In this document: one piece after another, positions 50,494 through 59,938 of the stretch
Numbering within the stretch: the first letter of the stretch is position 1
Layout of the letters: each line of letters starts with the position of its first letter
Origin: Acidobacteriota bacterium
GTDB lineage: Bacteria; Acidobacteriota; Thermoanaerobaculia; Multivoradales; Multivoraceae
Direction: 5' to 3'
DNA: 64,000 nucleotides
NCBI GenBank assembly: GCA_028875725.1
Contig: JAPPCR010000006.1
Coordinates: 1,185,786-1,249,785 of the forward strand
Made by a program: the position numbers and the translations under genes
The notes under the pieces: generated by a model
What the model was told of the DNA's origin: nothing
The model's input: only the letters and a program-made list of their open reading frames with translations
Database searches by the model: none

Positions 50494-51769
50494 TCAGAAC
50501 GGTGTCCTCGATGCGGATGTGGATGTTCCGTTCGGGGATCTCGAGGATCGGCTCTACGGCGATCACCATGCCCGGCTCGAAGGGCAGGGAGCTGTCGCCG
50601 ACGTCGTGGACCGAGAGGCCGACGAAATGGCCGGCGCCGTGGGCGGGCTTGTCCTCGAAGCCCCAGCGGTCGTAGATCTCGCGGCAGATCGCGGTGGTTT
50701 CCCGGCGGGTCACGCCCGGGCGCATGGCGGCGATGATCGCCTTCTGCGCTTCCAGCACGGCGCGGTAGGCGCGCTCCTGGACTTCGTCGAGTTTGCCCGT
50801 CACCGGCCAGGTGCGGGTGATGTCCATCGTCATGTAGGCGAAGGAGGCGCCGTAGTCCATGACGACCAGGTCGCCGTCCTGGAGCTGCCGGTCGTTCCTG
50901 ACCCAGTGCCAGATCAGGCCGTTCGGGCCCGAGCCCACGATTGCCGGGTAGGCCTCCATCTCGGCGCCGTGCTTCAGGAACACGTGCTTGGCGGCGGCCT
51001 CCAGTTCGTACTCCCAGCCGCCGACGCGGGTGGCGCGGATGGCCGCCGCGATGCCGTCGGCGCTGACCTTGCCGGCGCGACGCAGAACTTCGATCTCCCT
51101 CGGCGTCTTGATCATCCGCAGCCGATCGAGGTGCGGCGTCAGGTCGCGCAGCTCGGCGTAGGGGTAGCGGCTGCGGATCGTCGCGATCTGGTGAGCCTGC
51201 TCGGTCGGCTGGCCGCCCCAGGGGTTCTGTTCGCGGCGGCCGAGGTAGAGGCCCTTCTCGCTGCGGGCGAGGTCGAGTTCGTCGCGTTCGCCCAGCCGCA
51301 TCCAAAAGAGCTTCCCGGCCTCTCCCGGCATCCGGCCGCGGCGCCGGGCCAGGTGCTCGGGCAGGTAGGCGAGATGGTCGACCTCGAACCCGCTGCCTTC
51401 GGCCTGCTCGGGGGCGTAGAGCCAGTTCGGCCCGTCGATGAACTTCTCCCGATCGCCCTGGTGGGGCAGGTAGAGGCGGGCCTCGCAGCCGTCGACCTCG
51501 AGCAGCAGAACGGCGTTTCGGCCCTCGTACCCGGTCAGATAGAAGAAGTCGTGGTCCTGCCGGAAGCGGGCGCCGTAGCGCGGCATCGTCTCCGCGAACA
51601 TGAGCACCGCGCCGCCGTCCAGGCGTTCGCAGAGGCGCGCACGTCGTTCGGCGAATTCTCCGGGCGGGTAGGTGGCTCGCTGAGCGGTCGCGACTGTGGC
51701 AGCAAAGAAAACTGCGAAAAACAGGACCACGGAAGCGAGTTTTCCGGAGATTTTGGCTGTGCGAGTCAT
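50408..51769 (-). CDS. Exported Xaa-Pro aminopeptidase (peptidase M24)
   Basis: A 453-aa metallopeptidase with a signal peptide (about 1-29, ending ATAQ), an aminopeptidase P N-terminal domain (DFFYLTGYEGRNAVLLLE) and the pita-bread catalytic domain. The five metal ligands are visible: VMDYGASF, MDITRTW, GAGHFVGLSVHD, IAVEPIL and IEDTVLIT. It would remove N-terminal residues preceding proline in the periplasm. It follows the fumarase gene by 27 bp and is probably co-transcribed. A 7-bp inverted repeat (AGAGGAA/TTCCTCT, 51777-51798) spans the fumarase stop. Confidence 0.92.
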   Translation of the reverse strand: MTRTAKISGKLASVVLFFAVFFAATVATAQRATYPPGEFAERRARLCERLDGGAVLMFAETMPRYGARFRQDHDFFYLTGYEGRNAVLLLEVDGCEARLYLPHQGDREKFIDGPNWLYAPEQAEGSGFEVDHLAYLPEHLARRRGRMPGEAGKLFWMRLGERDELDLARSEKGLYLGRREQNPWGGQPTEQAHQIATIRSRYPYAELRDLTPHLDRLRMIKTPREIEVLRRAGKVSADGIAAAIRATRVGGWEYELEAAAKHVFLKHGAEMEAYPAIVGSGPNGLIWHWVRNDRQLQDGDLVVMDYGASFAYMTMDITRTWPVTGKLDEVQERAYRAVLEAQKAIIAAMRPGVTRRETTAICREIYDRWGFEDKPAHGAGHFVGLSVHDVGDSSLPFEPGMVIAVEPILEIPERNIHIRIEDTVLITEGEPEILSAAVPKEVDALLALVGSSR

Positions 51770-51796
51770 TTTCTCGAGAGGAAACAGGGTGTTCCT

Positions 51797-53449
51797 CTAA
51801 CTTTTTCTTCCGCCTCCGATCGCTACAGCTCGCGTTTTCTCGAACGGAGAGAAGAAATCGTTCCCCTTGTCGTCGATCACGATGAAGGCGGGGAAGTTCT
51901 CGACCTCGATCTGCCAGATGGCCTCCATGCCGAGATCCTCGAACTCGCGCAGCTCGACCTTCCGGATGCTCTGCTCGGCGAGCGCCGCCGCCGGTCCGCC
52001 GATCGAGCCGAGATGGAAGCCGCCGTGCCTCTCGCAGGCGCGGCGCACCTGTGGTGAGCGGTTGCCCTTGGCCAGCATGACCATGCTGCCGCCGTGGCTC
52101 TGGAACAGGTCGACGTAGGGATCCATCCGTCCGGCGGTTGTCGGACCGAAGGACCCGGACGCCTTGCCTTCGGGTTTCTTCGCGGGGCCGGCGTAGTACA
52201 CCGGCTGGTCCTTGAAGTACTGAGGGAGATCCTGCCCCGAGTCGAGCAACTCCTTGAGCCGGGCGTGGGCGATGTCGCGGGCGACGACCATCGGACCCGT
52301 GAGCGCCAGCCGCGTGGCGACCGGGTACTTCGAGAGCTCGGCGCGAATCTCGTCCATCGGCCGGTTCAGGTCGATGGCGACGACCTGGCCGCTGAGTTCG
52401 TCCTCGTCGATTTCGGGCAGGTACCTGGCCGGGTTCTCCTCGAGCTGCTCCAGGAAGATCCCGTCGCGGTTGATCCGGCCCAGGATCTGGCGGTCGGCCG
52501 AACAGGACACGCCGAGGCCGACGGGCAGCGAGGCGCCGTGGCGCGGCAGGCGGATGACCCGCACGTCGTGGGCGAAGTACTTGCCGCCGAACTGGGCGCC
52601 GATGCCGATCCGGGTGCAGAGCTCGAAGATCTGCTGCTCCATCTCCAGGTCGCGGAAGGCGCGGCCACGTTCGTTGCCGCTGGTCGGGAGATCGTCCAGG
52701 GCGTGGCAGGTCGCGAGCTTGAGCGTCTTCATCGTCGCCTCGGCCGACGTTCCGCCGACGACCAGGGCGATGTGGTAGGGCGGGCAGGCCGATGTGCCGA
52801 GGGTACGGAGCTTCTCGTCGACGAAGTTCATCAGCGAGATCGGGTTCAGGATCGCCCTCGTCTCCTGATACAGGAAGCACTTGTTCGCCGAGCCGCCGCC
52901 CTTGGCGACAAACAGGAACCGGTACTCGTCGCCGCGCGCCGCGTAGAGGTCGACCTGGGCGGGCAGGTTCGTGCCCGTGTTCTTCTCCTCGTACATCGAC
53001 AGCGGCGCCATCTGGGAGTAGCGGAGGTTGCGCTCCTGGTAGGCGTCGAAGATGCCCCGGCAGAGTTCCTCCTCGTCGTCGAAGTCCGTGTACACGTCCT
53101 GGCCCTTGTAGCCGAGGACGATCGCGGTGCCGGTGTCCTGGCAACCGGGCAGGACGCGACCGGCCGCGATGTTCGCGTTCTTCAGAAGCTCCATCGCCAC
53201 GAAGCGGTCGTTGGCCGACGACTCCGGATCGTCCAGGACGCGGCGCAACTGCTCCAGGTGGCTGGCGCGCAGCAGGTGGGCGATGTCGTCCATCGCGTCG
53301 CGGGCGATCAGCCGCAGCGCCTCTGGATCGATGTGCAGGGTCTCGCGGCCGCCGGCGGACTCGACGCGGACGTGGTCGGACGTCAACCGACGGTACTCCG
53401 GCTCGTCGCCGGCGTGTTCGAACAGGTGCTGGTGCTGGAAGTCGGTCAT
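51797..53449 (-). CDS. Class I fumarate hydratase (4Fe-4S)
   Basis: A 550-aa single-chain class I fumarase, converting fumarate and malate in the TCA cycle. The three [4Fe-4S] ligands are in [26 protein letters not shown] and [10 protein letters not shown]. The catalytic N-domain and the C-terminal swivelling domain ([30 protein letters not shown]) are both present, so it is full length. The ATG gives the expected N-terminus. Its pairing with an exported peptidase appears incidental. Oxygen lability of this class is known; whether a class II enzyme also exists cannot be told here. Confidence 0.95.
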   Translation of the reverse strand: MTDFQHQHLFEHAGDEPEYRRLTSDHVRVESAGGRETLHIDPEALRLIARDAMDDIAHLLRASHLEQLRRVLDDPESSANDRFVAMELLKNANIAAGRVLPGCQDTGTAIVLGYKGQDVYTDFDDEEELCRGIFDAYQERNLRYSQMAPLSMYEEKNTGTNLPAQVDLYAARGDEYRFLFVAKGGGSANKCFLYQETRAILNPISLMNFVDEKLRTLGTSACPPYHIALVVGGTSAEATMKTLKLATCHALDDLPTSGNERGRAFRDLEMEQQIFELCTRIGIGAQFGGKYFAHDVRVIRLPRHGASLPVGLGVSCSADRQILGRINRDGIFLEQLEENPARYLPEIDEDELSGQVVAIDLNRPMDEIRAELSKYPVATRLALTGPMVVARDIAHARLKELLDSGQDLPQYFKDQPVYYAGPAKKPEGKASGSFGPTTAGRMDPYVDLFQSHGGSMVMLAKGNRSPQVRRACERHGGFHLGSIGGPAAALAEQSIRKVELREFEDLGMEAIWQIEVENFPAFIVIDDKGNDFFSPFEKTRAVAIGGGRKS

Positions 53450-53523
53450 GGCTGCCTGCGAGTCTGCGTGACGGAGCGCCGCGAAGCAAGTTGGTCAAGG
53501 CGAGCCGCTGCTAGTCTGCCCGC

Positions 53524-54726
53524 TTGATCGTGCGGTTCCCCGTACCCATCCTTCTCCTGGCCGGTGTCGGCGCGGGGGCCTGTGGGTATACGTATCCTCC
53601 GCCCGAGATGCCCGAAGAGATGGCCGCCCTGCTTGAGATTGTGCAAGTGACTCGGCGCCCCTGGGGCGAAGTCGACGGCAGGGAGGTCGAGATCTTCCGT
53701 CTTGCATCGCAAACGGGGCTCCAGGCCGAGATCGCCGAACTTGGCGGCGCGATCGTGTCCCTGACGGCCCAGGGCCGCGATGGCGAGTTCGCCGACGTTG
53801 TGCTCGGCTTCGACGACCTCGCTTCGTATCTCGCCGACACGAACCCCTACTTCGGTGTTGTCGTCGGGCGCTATGCGAATCGCATCGCCGGGGGCCGCTT
53901 CACTCTCGACGGCGAGACCTACGTCCTGCCCCGGAACGACGGCAAGAACAGCCTCCACGGCGGCATCCGAGGGCTCAGTCGCGTGGTCTGGGAGGGTGAA
54001 CCGTTCGAGGACCGAAACGGAGCGGGCGTGGTGCTCCGGTACCGGAGTCCCGATGGCGAGGAAGGCTACCCGGGCAACGTGGACTTCCAAGTGCGCTACC
54101 TGTTGACGTCGGCCGGCGACTTTCGCATCGAAGCGGAGGCAGTGACGGACGAGCCCACCGTCGTCAACCTGTCCTTCCACTCCTACTTCAACCTCCAGGG
54201 GGAGGGCGAGGGCGACATTCTGGACCACGAGCTGCTGCTCAACAGCGAGCAGTACACGCCCGTCAACGACACGTTGATTCCGACTGGCGAGATCGCGTCC
54301 ACCGAGGGCACGCCGATGGACTTCCGGACCGCGGCGTTGATCGGTGACCGGATCGACAACGACTTCGAGCAGCTTCGCTTCGGCGGCGGCTACGACCACA
54401 ACTGGGTGCTGCGGCCGGCGGAGAAGGAGGGCGAGATGCGTATGGCGGCCATCGTCGTCGAACCGACGAGTGGCAGAAAGCTGGTCGTGAGGACGACGGC
54501 CCCGGGGCTGCAGCTCTACACCGGTAACTTCCTCGACGGCACGCTGGTCGGAAAGAGCGGTCGCCCGTACGTTCATCGAGGCGGCCTGTGCCTCGAGACC
54601 CAGCACTTTCCCGACGCTCCGAACCAGCCGACGTTTCCCAGCACGGTGCTGCGGCCGGGCGAGACCTACCGGCAGGTGACGGAGTACCAGTTCTACACGG
54701 ACTCCGTACGTCGCCAGGATCGCTAG
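53524..54726 (+). CDS. galM: Aldose 1-epimerase (galactose mutarotase) lipoprotein
   Basis: A 400-aa mutarotase with lipoprotein signal (LLLAGVGAGACG). VVVGRYANRIAGGRF, NSLHGGIRGL and VNLSFHSYFNLQG are the sugar-binding and catalytic His regions, and LCLETQHFPDAPNQP carries the catalytic Glu. It interconverts alpha and beta anomers of hexoses, here outside the cytoplasm. The start is TTG 53524 or GTG 53530; there is no ATG and no clear ribosome site. It is divergent from the fumarase gene and fits the sugar-oxidation theme of the window. Confidence 0.9.
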   Translation: MIVRFPVPILLLAGVGAGACGYTYPPPEMPEEMAALLEIVQVTRRPWGEVDGREVEIFRLASQTGLQAEIAELGGAIVSLTAQGRDGEFADVVLGFDDLASYLADTNPYFGVVVGRYANRIAGGRFTLDGETYVLPRNDGKNSLHGGIRGLSRVVWEGEPFEDRNGAGVVLRYRSPDGEEGYPGNVDFQVRYLLTSAGDFRIEAEAVTDEPTVVNLSFHSYFNLQGEGEGDILDHELLLNSEQYTPVNDTLIPTGEIASTEGTPMDFRTAALIGDRIDNDFEQLRFGGGYDHNWVLRPAEKEGEMRMAAIVVEPTSGRKLVVRTTAPGLQLYTGNFLDGTLVGKSGRPYVHRGGLCLETQHFPDAPNQPTFPSTVLRPGETYRQVTEYQFYTDSVRRQDR

Positions 54727-54823
54727 CGGCACGGCGAAGGTGCGCGGAGCGGCATCGCCACGGTGCCGGCCGGGATTCCTGTTGTCTTTGACCTTGCTTC
54801 CGTCAACTCATACACTGCGCATC

Positions 54824-55027
54824 ATGAAGACCACTGTGGATATTCCAGAACGTGAACTGGAAGATGCAATCAGGTTCACGAACGCGAAGACGAAGCGCGA
54901 GGCGATCGTCGGGGCGATCACAGACTTCAACCGCCGGATGCGCATGGCGGAGCTGGTTCGCTACGCGGACACGTGCGACGACCTGATGACGCCCGAGGAA
55001 CTCCAGGCGCTTCGCCGTCGGGGCTAG
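54824..55027 (+). CDS. vapB: VapB-type antitoxin
   Basis: A 67-aa protein starting MKTTVDIPERELEDAIRFTN, then KTKREAIVGAITDFNRR: the VapB antitoxin pattern (type II TA, VapB family). ATG 54824 begins the conserved part; the upstream extension to 54740 is not family-like. It overlaps the operon with the VapC gene starting 5 nt after its stop. Confidence 0.88.
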   Translation: MKTTVDIPERELEDAIRFTNAKTKREAIVGAITDFNRRMRMAELVRYADTCDDLMTPEELQALRRRG

Positions 55028-55032
55028 GGCGG

Positions 55033-55416
55033 GTGATTCTCGTCGACACGTCGTCCTGGATTCACCTGCTGCGTCCGGACGGCGACTCGACCGTCCACGC
55101 GCGAGTCGAAGAGGCCCTCACGACCGGAACGGCCTGCTGGTGTCCGGTCGTTCAACTCGAGCTATGGAACGGCGCCCGTGGCGACCGCGAGCGCAGGGCG
55201 CTTCGCGGCCTTGCCGAGGCACTGCCGGAACTTCCCATCGACGAAGAGGTTTGGCGGACGGCGTACGACCTGGCGCAACGGGCTCGCAGTCAAGGCGTCA
55301 CGGTGCCTGCGACCGACGTACTCATTGCCGCGTGTGCCGCGCGTCACGACGCTGCGCTTGAGTCCGCGGATAGCGACTTCGACCTTCTGGCCTCGCTGGA
55401 CGTCCGGACCAGCTAG
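55033..55416 (+). CDS. vapC: PIN-domain toxin, VapC-like
   Basis: A 127-aa PIN-domain RNase: LVDTSSWIHLLR (Asp5), VVQLELWNGARG, VPATDVLIAACAA and ESADSDFDLLASL hold the acidic residues. GTG 55033 sits 5 nt after vapB and starts the first strand, so the longer frame from 54973 is rejected. It forms the second VapBC pair of the window, unrelated in detail to the pair at 48417-49091. Confidence 0.9.
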   Translation: MILVDTSSWIHLLRPDGDSTVHARVEEALTTGTACWCPVVQLELWNGARGDRERRALRGLAEALPELPIDEEVWRTAYDLAQRARSQGVTVPATDVLIAACAARHDAALESADSDFDLLASLDVRTS

Positions 55417-55554
55417 CGCTTGCCCCCACCCGTTGGCCCGAAGCTCGGCCAGGCCGAAACCAACGCGCCCACGCCGCGTAAACCAGAACCATAGAATGCG
55501 CGGCATGGAACGATCGGCCGGCGGCGCCAGTCCGCCGAAGCCAGCGGTGCGCCG

Positions 55555-56790
55555 GTGAGCGCTCCGGCAAGTCAGGGCGATGGTCCCCAGAACCCGCCGC
55601 CGCGGCCGGATCTGTCCATCCTGCGCGACGACGACGAGTACGAGTACCGGCCCCGGCGCGGACGCTTCATCAAGTGGGGGATCGTGCTGCTGCTCGTGGC
55701 GGCCGCGGTCTTCGCCTTCTATCGGGTGCCGCCCGACCAGTACGTGCCCTTCCTCATGCCCGAGGTCGAGACGACGACGGTCCAGCGCCTGACCCCGGAG
55801 CAGGCGTCGACGGTGCTGACCGCGACGGGCTACACGTACGCCCGAGTGAGGGCCGCGGTCGGCGCGAAGATCATCGGCCGGATCACGGAGCTCCATGTCG
55901 ATGAGGGCGACGCGGTGGCGGCCGGCGACGTGATCGCGGTGCTCGACAGCGATGATCTCGAAGCGGCGGTGCGCCGCGCCCAGGCGTCCCTGATCGAGGC
56001 GACCGCGCGGCTTGCCGATGCGAGGCGGGAGGAGGCCCGCCAGCGGCGCATCGTCGAGGCGGGTGTGGCGCCTTCCGCCGATCTGGACGCGGCGGTCACG
56101 CAACTTCAGGTCACGCGAGCCCAGCTCGGCACGGCGCGGGCGAACCTGGAGTCGATCGAGGCCCAGCTCGCCTACACGGTCATTCATGCCCCGGTGGACG
56201 GGGTGGTCATCGAGCGGACGGTCGAGGTGGGGGAGATGGTCGCGCCGGGAGGCTTCACCAGCCAGCAGGCTACCGGCGCGCTCGTGCGGATCGCCGATCC
56301 GACCTCGCTCGAGGTCGAGGCGGACATCAACGAGAGTTTCATCGCCCGGATCCAGCTCGGCCAGCCGGCCACGATCAAGGTCGACGCCGTGCCGGACCAC
56401 GAGTACCACGGCACGTTGCGGCAGATCGTGCCGACCGCCGACCGGCAGCGCGCAGTGGTCCAGGTCAAGGTGACGATCGACGACCGGGACGCTCGCCTGG
56501 TGCCGGACATGAGCTGCAGCGTCACCTTTCTGCAGGAGGGAGTCGACGAGACCGTGCTCCAGGCGGATCCGAAGATCCTGGTCGCGGCCGAAGCGGTGGC
56601 GAGCGACGACGGCGGCGACTACGTCTTGCTCCTGCGCGACGGCCAACTGGAGCGGGCGCCGATCGAACTCGGCCTGGAGCAGGACGGCAACCAGTTCGAG
56701 GTGTTGTCCGGCCTCCGCGGCGGCGAGGTGGTCGTTCGCCAGCCGACTCCGGAGTTGACACCGGGCCTGCGCGTACGCGAGGCCTCCTGA
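55555..56790 (+). CDS. Periplasmic adaptor (MacA/HlyD-like) of an ABC pump
   Basis: A 411-aa membrane fusion protein. Residues 1-38 are cytoplasmic and charged, followed by one span (FIKWGIVLLLVAAAVFAFY). The barrel-sandwich halves (VGAKIIGRITELHVDEGDAV and YTVIHAPVDGVVIERTVEVG) flank a coiled-coil hairpin (about 140-210), followed by beta-barrel and membrane-proximal domains. It links inner-membrane ABC permeases to an outer-membrane channel, which is not encoded here. GTG 55555 is the likely start. A TAGAAT -10-like box lies at 55492-55497. It is the first gene of a four-gene pump operon. Confidence 0.9.
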   Translation: MSAPASQGDGPQNPPPRPDLSILRDDDEYEYRPRRGRFIKWGIVLLLVAAAVFAFYRVPPDQYVPFLMPEVETTTVQRLTPEQASTVLTATGYTYARVRAAVGAKIIGRITELHVDEGDAVAAGDVIAVLDSDDLEAAVRRAQASLIEATARLADARREEARQRRIVEAGVAPSADLDAAVTQLQVTRAQLGTARANLESIEAQLAYTVIHAPVDGVVIERTVEVGEMVAPGGFTSQQATGALVRIADPTSLEVEADINESFIARIQLGQPATIKVDAVPDHEYHGTLRQIVPTADRQRAVVQVKVTIDDRDARLVPDMSCSVTFLQEGVDETVLQADPKILVAAEAVASDDGGDYVLLLRDGQLERAPIELGLEQDGNQFEVLSGLRGGEVVVRQPTPELTPGLRVREAS

Positions 56791-56828
56791 GATAGCGGAC
56801 ACAGAGAGTCCAACGAAGGAGTTGATTG

Positions 56829-57527
56829 ATGGCTGAAACCGTCGTCCAGATGCGCGACGTGACGAAGAACTACCGGCGCGACGCTTTCGAGCTGAAGGTG
56901 CTCCAGGGCATCACCCTGGACGTCGAGGCAGGCGACTTCGTCGCCCTGATGGGGCCGTCCGGTTCCGGCAAGAGCACGTTGCTCAATCTGCTCGCCGGGA
57001 TCGACCAGCCGAGCAGCGGGGACCTCGTCGTCGCCGGCGAACAGGTGAGCCGGATGAACGAAAGCAAGCTCGCCAAGTGGCGCCAGCGGCACATCGGCTT
57101 CATCTTCCAGTTCTACAACCTGATCCCGGTGCTGACGGCCTACGAGAACGTTGAGCTGCCGCTGACGCTCCGGCGCGGGTCGCGCGCGGCGCGCAAGCGG
57201 CGCGTCGAGACGGCGCTCTCCGTGGTCGGCCTGCAGAACCGGATGAAGCACTACCCGCGACAGCTCTCGGGAGGCCAGGAACAGCGGGTGGCGATCGCTC
57301 GCGCGATCGTCACCGATCCGACCCTGCTGCTCGCCGACGAGCCGACCGGCGATCTCGACGCCGACTCGGGGCGGGAGATCCTCGACCTCCTCGGTCAACT
57401 GAACGAGCAGTTCAACAAGACGATTCTCATGGTGACCCACGACCCGAACGCGGCGGCGAGGGCGAAACGCCTGGTGCGGCTCGACAAGGGACAGTTGGTG
57501 TCGGGCGACGCGGGAGCTGGTTCATGA
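56829..57527 (+). CDS. ABC transporter ATPase, MacB/LolD type
   Basis: A 232-aa ATPase: Walker [28 protein letters not shown] (the Q-loop segment typical of MacB/LolD), signature LSGGQEQR, Walker [13 protein letters not shown] and switch MVTHDP. It energises the two FtsX-like permeases encoded next. AAGGAG precedes ATG 56829. Its stop overlaps the next ATG (ATGA at 57524-57527). Confidence 0.95.
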   Translation: MAETVVQMRDVTKNYRRDAFELKVLQGITLDVEAGDFVALMGPSGSGKSTLLNLLAGIDQPSSGDLVVAGEQVSRMNESKLAKWRQRHIGFIFQFYNLIPVLTAYENVELPLTLRRGSRAARKRRVETALSVVGLQNRMKHYPRQLSGGQEQRVAIARAIVTDPTLLLADEPTGDLDADSGREILDLLGQLNEQFNKTILMVTHDPNAAARAKRLVRLDKGQLVSGDAGAGS

Positions 57528-58669
57528 TCAAGCTGATTCGACGCAACCTGCTTCGCAACAAGCGACGCACCTTCCTGACCATGGCCAGTCTGGCGATGGC
57601 GCTGTTCATCCTCTCGTTGCTGGGCGTGGTCAACGACGCGATGAGCTTTGCCGACGAGTCCGAGATCCCCGACCGGCTGGTCGTGCGCAACGCGATCTCG
57701 CTGACGTTCCCGTTGCCCGAGGCGTACGAGCAACGGCTTCGGACCATCGACAACGTGGTCGCGGTAACGCCCCAGAACTGGTTCCAGGGCGTCTACAAGG
57801 ACCAGAGACCCGAGAACTTCTTCCCGCGCTTTACCGTCGATCCCGAGACGTTTCGGAGCGTCTTCTACGACTACACGTGGAACGAGGAGGAGTGGGAGGC
57901 GTTCGCGGAGCAGCGCACCGCCTTCGCCGCAGGCCGCGAGCTGACCGAGATCCAGGGGTGGTCGATCGGCGACATCATCACGATCAAGGGGGACATCTTC
58001 CCGATCGACGTGGAACTCCAGTTGCGCGCGATCTTCGACTACGACGAGCCGGGCCAGGAGCGGCAGATCTTCTTCCACCGTCGCTACGTCGAGGAGGCGA
58101 TGGGGAATCCGGGCCAGAACGGCACCTACTGGCTGCTTCTCGATGACCCGGAGGCGGCCCCAGCCGTAATCGCGGCCGCCGAGGCGATGTTCGAGAACTC
58201 GGACAACCAGGTGCGAGCCGAAACCGCCGAGGCGTTCGCGGCCTCGTTCACGGAGATGCTGGGCAACATCCAGTTCTTCTTCACCATGATTGGACTCGCG
58301 ATCGTCATTTCCATCTTCCTGATCACCGCGAACACGATGGCGATGGCGGCGCGCGAGCGGACCACCGAGGTTTCCGTGCTCCGTACCCTGGGCTTCCGGC
58401 GCAACCAGGTGCTCGGCATGGTGATCGGCGAGTCCCTGGCGGTCGGCGTGCTGGGTTCTCTGCTCGGCGTCGGCTTCACAGCAGTTGCCATTCAGGGCGC
58501 GACGCCGTTCCTGGAGCAAATGGGTTTCGGCTTCGGCGGCTTCGCGCTCGATTCCCAGGTGCTGGTGACCGCGGTCACGATCGGCATCTCGGTCGGGCTG
58601 CTGAGCGGCGTCTTCCCTGCGGTTGCGGCGGCGCGGCTCAAGATCGTCGACGGACTGAGGCGGCTCTGA
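57524..58669 (+). CDS. FtsX-like ABC permease 1
   Basis: A 381-aa MacB-type permease. The first span (MASLAMALFILSLLGVV) is followed by a periplasmic domain of about 210 residues and three C-terminal spans: FFTMIGLAIVISIFLITAN, GESLAVGVLGSLLGVG and VTAVTIGISVGLLSGVFPAV. RERTTEVSVLRTLGF is the conserved cytoplasmic coupling loop. It pairs with permease 2 as a heterodimer driven by the upstream ATPase. The substrate is unknown; lipoproteins, peptides or drugs are handled by relatives. Confidence 0.92.
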   Translation: MIKLIRRNLLRNKRRTFLTMASLAMALFILSLLGVVNDAMSFADESEIPDRLVVRNAISLTFPLPEAYEQRLRTIDNVVAVTPQNWFQGVYKDQRPENFFPRFTVDPETFRSVFYDYTWNEEEWEAFAEQRTAFAAGRELTEIQGWSIGDIITIKGDIFPIDVELQLRAIFDYDEPGQERQIFFHRRYVEEAMGNPGQNGTYWLLLDDPEAAPAVIAAAEAMFENSDNQVRAETAEAFAASFTEMLGNIQFFFTMIGLAIVISIFLITANTMAMAARERTTEVSVLRTLGFRRNQVLGMVIGESLAVGVLGSLLGVGFTAVAIQGATPFLEQMGFGFGGFALDSQVLVTAVTIGISVGLLSGVFPAVAAARLKIVDGLRRL

Positions 58670-58697
58670 CGATGGCCGGAACGCGCGAGGAGACAGC

Positions 58698-59855
58698 ATG
58701 ATCCCGATCAAGTACACCTACCGCAACCTGTTCGAGCGCCGTGGCGTGGCGTTCATGACGCTGGCCTCGATCGGCTTCGTCGTCCTGGTCTACATCGGCG
58801 TGCTCGCCCTCGCCGGCGGCCTGCGGGCCGCCTTCGCGGACACCGGAGACCCCTCGGTCGTCATCGTGATGCGGGACGGCACACGCGCCGAGATGGAGAG
58901 CTCCTACGCGCAGGAGAGCCACCGCCTGCTGACCGCGATGCCCGGCGTTGAGCGAACGGCCGACGGCGCGGTGATGGCTTCCGGCGAAACGGTCACGATC
59001 CAGATCTTCAAGCGGGTCGACGGAAGCGAGACGAACGTGATGGTCCGCGGCGTCGAGCCCGGAGCGTTCGCCATCCGGCCGGGTTTCGAGGTCACCGAGG
59101 GCCGGGTCTTCGAGCCCGGCCGCGGCGAGATCATCGTCGGCCGCAGCCTGGCCGGCCGGCTCGGCCTGCGGGTCGGCGACGAGCGCAAGATGGGCCGGAA
59201 CACGTTCCGGGTCGTCGGCACGTTCGCCGGCGTAGGCGCCCACGGCTCCGAGATCTGGGGGGACTACCGCGACCTGGGCGATTCGTTCCGCCGCAGCGGC
59301 TACTACTCGTCGACCCGGCTCCAGGCCGCGTCGCCGGGCGCGGCGCGCAGCCTGATCGACACGGTCAAGGCCGACCAGCGGCTCCAGGTGCAGGCCCTGA
59401 CGGAACCCGAGTACTACGAGCTCCAGTCGGACACGTCATCGGGCCAGTTCATCATCCTCGGCAACGTGCTCGCCGTTCTGATGGCGATCGGCGCCTGCTT
59501 CGCCGCCGCGAACACGATGTACGCGCAGGTCGCCGCCCGCGCCCGCGAGATCGGCACCCTGCGCGCCCTCGGTTTCAAGCGGCGCTCGATCATGGGCAGC
59601 TTCTTCCTGGAAGCGGTGCTGCTCGGGGTGGTCGCGGGCGGCTTCGGCGCCCTGCTGTCGCTTCCCCTCAACGCGATCCAGACTGGCACGATGAACCAGG
59701 TGACGTTCAGCGAGATCACGTTCCAGTTGCGCACGACGCCGTTCGCCCTCTTCTCGGGCATCTTCCTGGCCACCGTGACGGGCGTCCTCGGCGGCCTGCT
59801 GCCCGCTTTCGGCGCCTCGCGCCAGAAGATCACCGACCTTCTCCGCGAAGCGTAA
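58698..59855 (+). CDS. FtsX-like ABC permease 2
   Basis: A 385-aa permease with the same four-span layout: FMTLASIGFVVLVYIGVLAL first, a periplasmic domain, then IILGNVLAVLMAIGACFAAAN and two more spans. AREIGTLRALGFKRR is the coupling loop. GAGGAGACAGC precedes ATG 58698, 28 bp after permease 1. Two distinct permeases imply a heterodimeric exporter. Confidence 0.92.
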   Translation: MIPIKYTYRNLFERRGVAFMTLASIGFVVLVYIGVLALAGGLRAAFADTGDPSVVIVMRDGTRAEMESSYAQESHRLLTAMPGVERTADGAVMASGETVTIQIFKRVDGSETNVMVRGVEPGAFAIRPGFEVTEGRVFEPGRGEIIVGRSLAGRLGLRVGDERKMGRNTFRVVGTFAGVGAHGSEIWGDYRDLGDSFRRSGYYSSTRLQAASPGAARSLIDTVKADQRLQVQALTEPEYYELQSDTSSGQFIILGNVLAVLMAIGACFAAANTMYAQVAARAREIGTLRALGFKRRSIMGSFFLEAVLLGVVAGGFGALLSLPLNAIQTGTMNQVTFSEITFQLRTTPFALFSGIFLATVTGVLGGLLPAFGASRQKITDLLREA

Positions 59856-59866
59856 ACACTGGGTGC

Positions 59867-59884
59867 GCCGGCGTCCCCGCCGGC
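59867..59884. repeat. GCCGGC palindrome (REP-like)
   Basis: GCCGGCG, TCCC, CGCCGGC, embedded in GGTGCGCCGGC...GCCGGCATC, the same flanks as the copy at 43166-43183. It lies 11 bp after the last pump gene and before the sulfatase gene, where it could act as a transcription end. Confidence 0.5.
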
Positions 59885-59938
59885 ATCCGGGCGAGCCGCG
59901 AAGCGCGAGCGCGAGTGGCCGTGTAGCCTAGAAAGACG

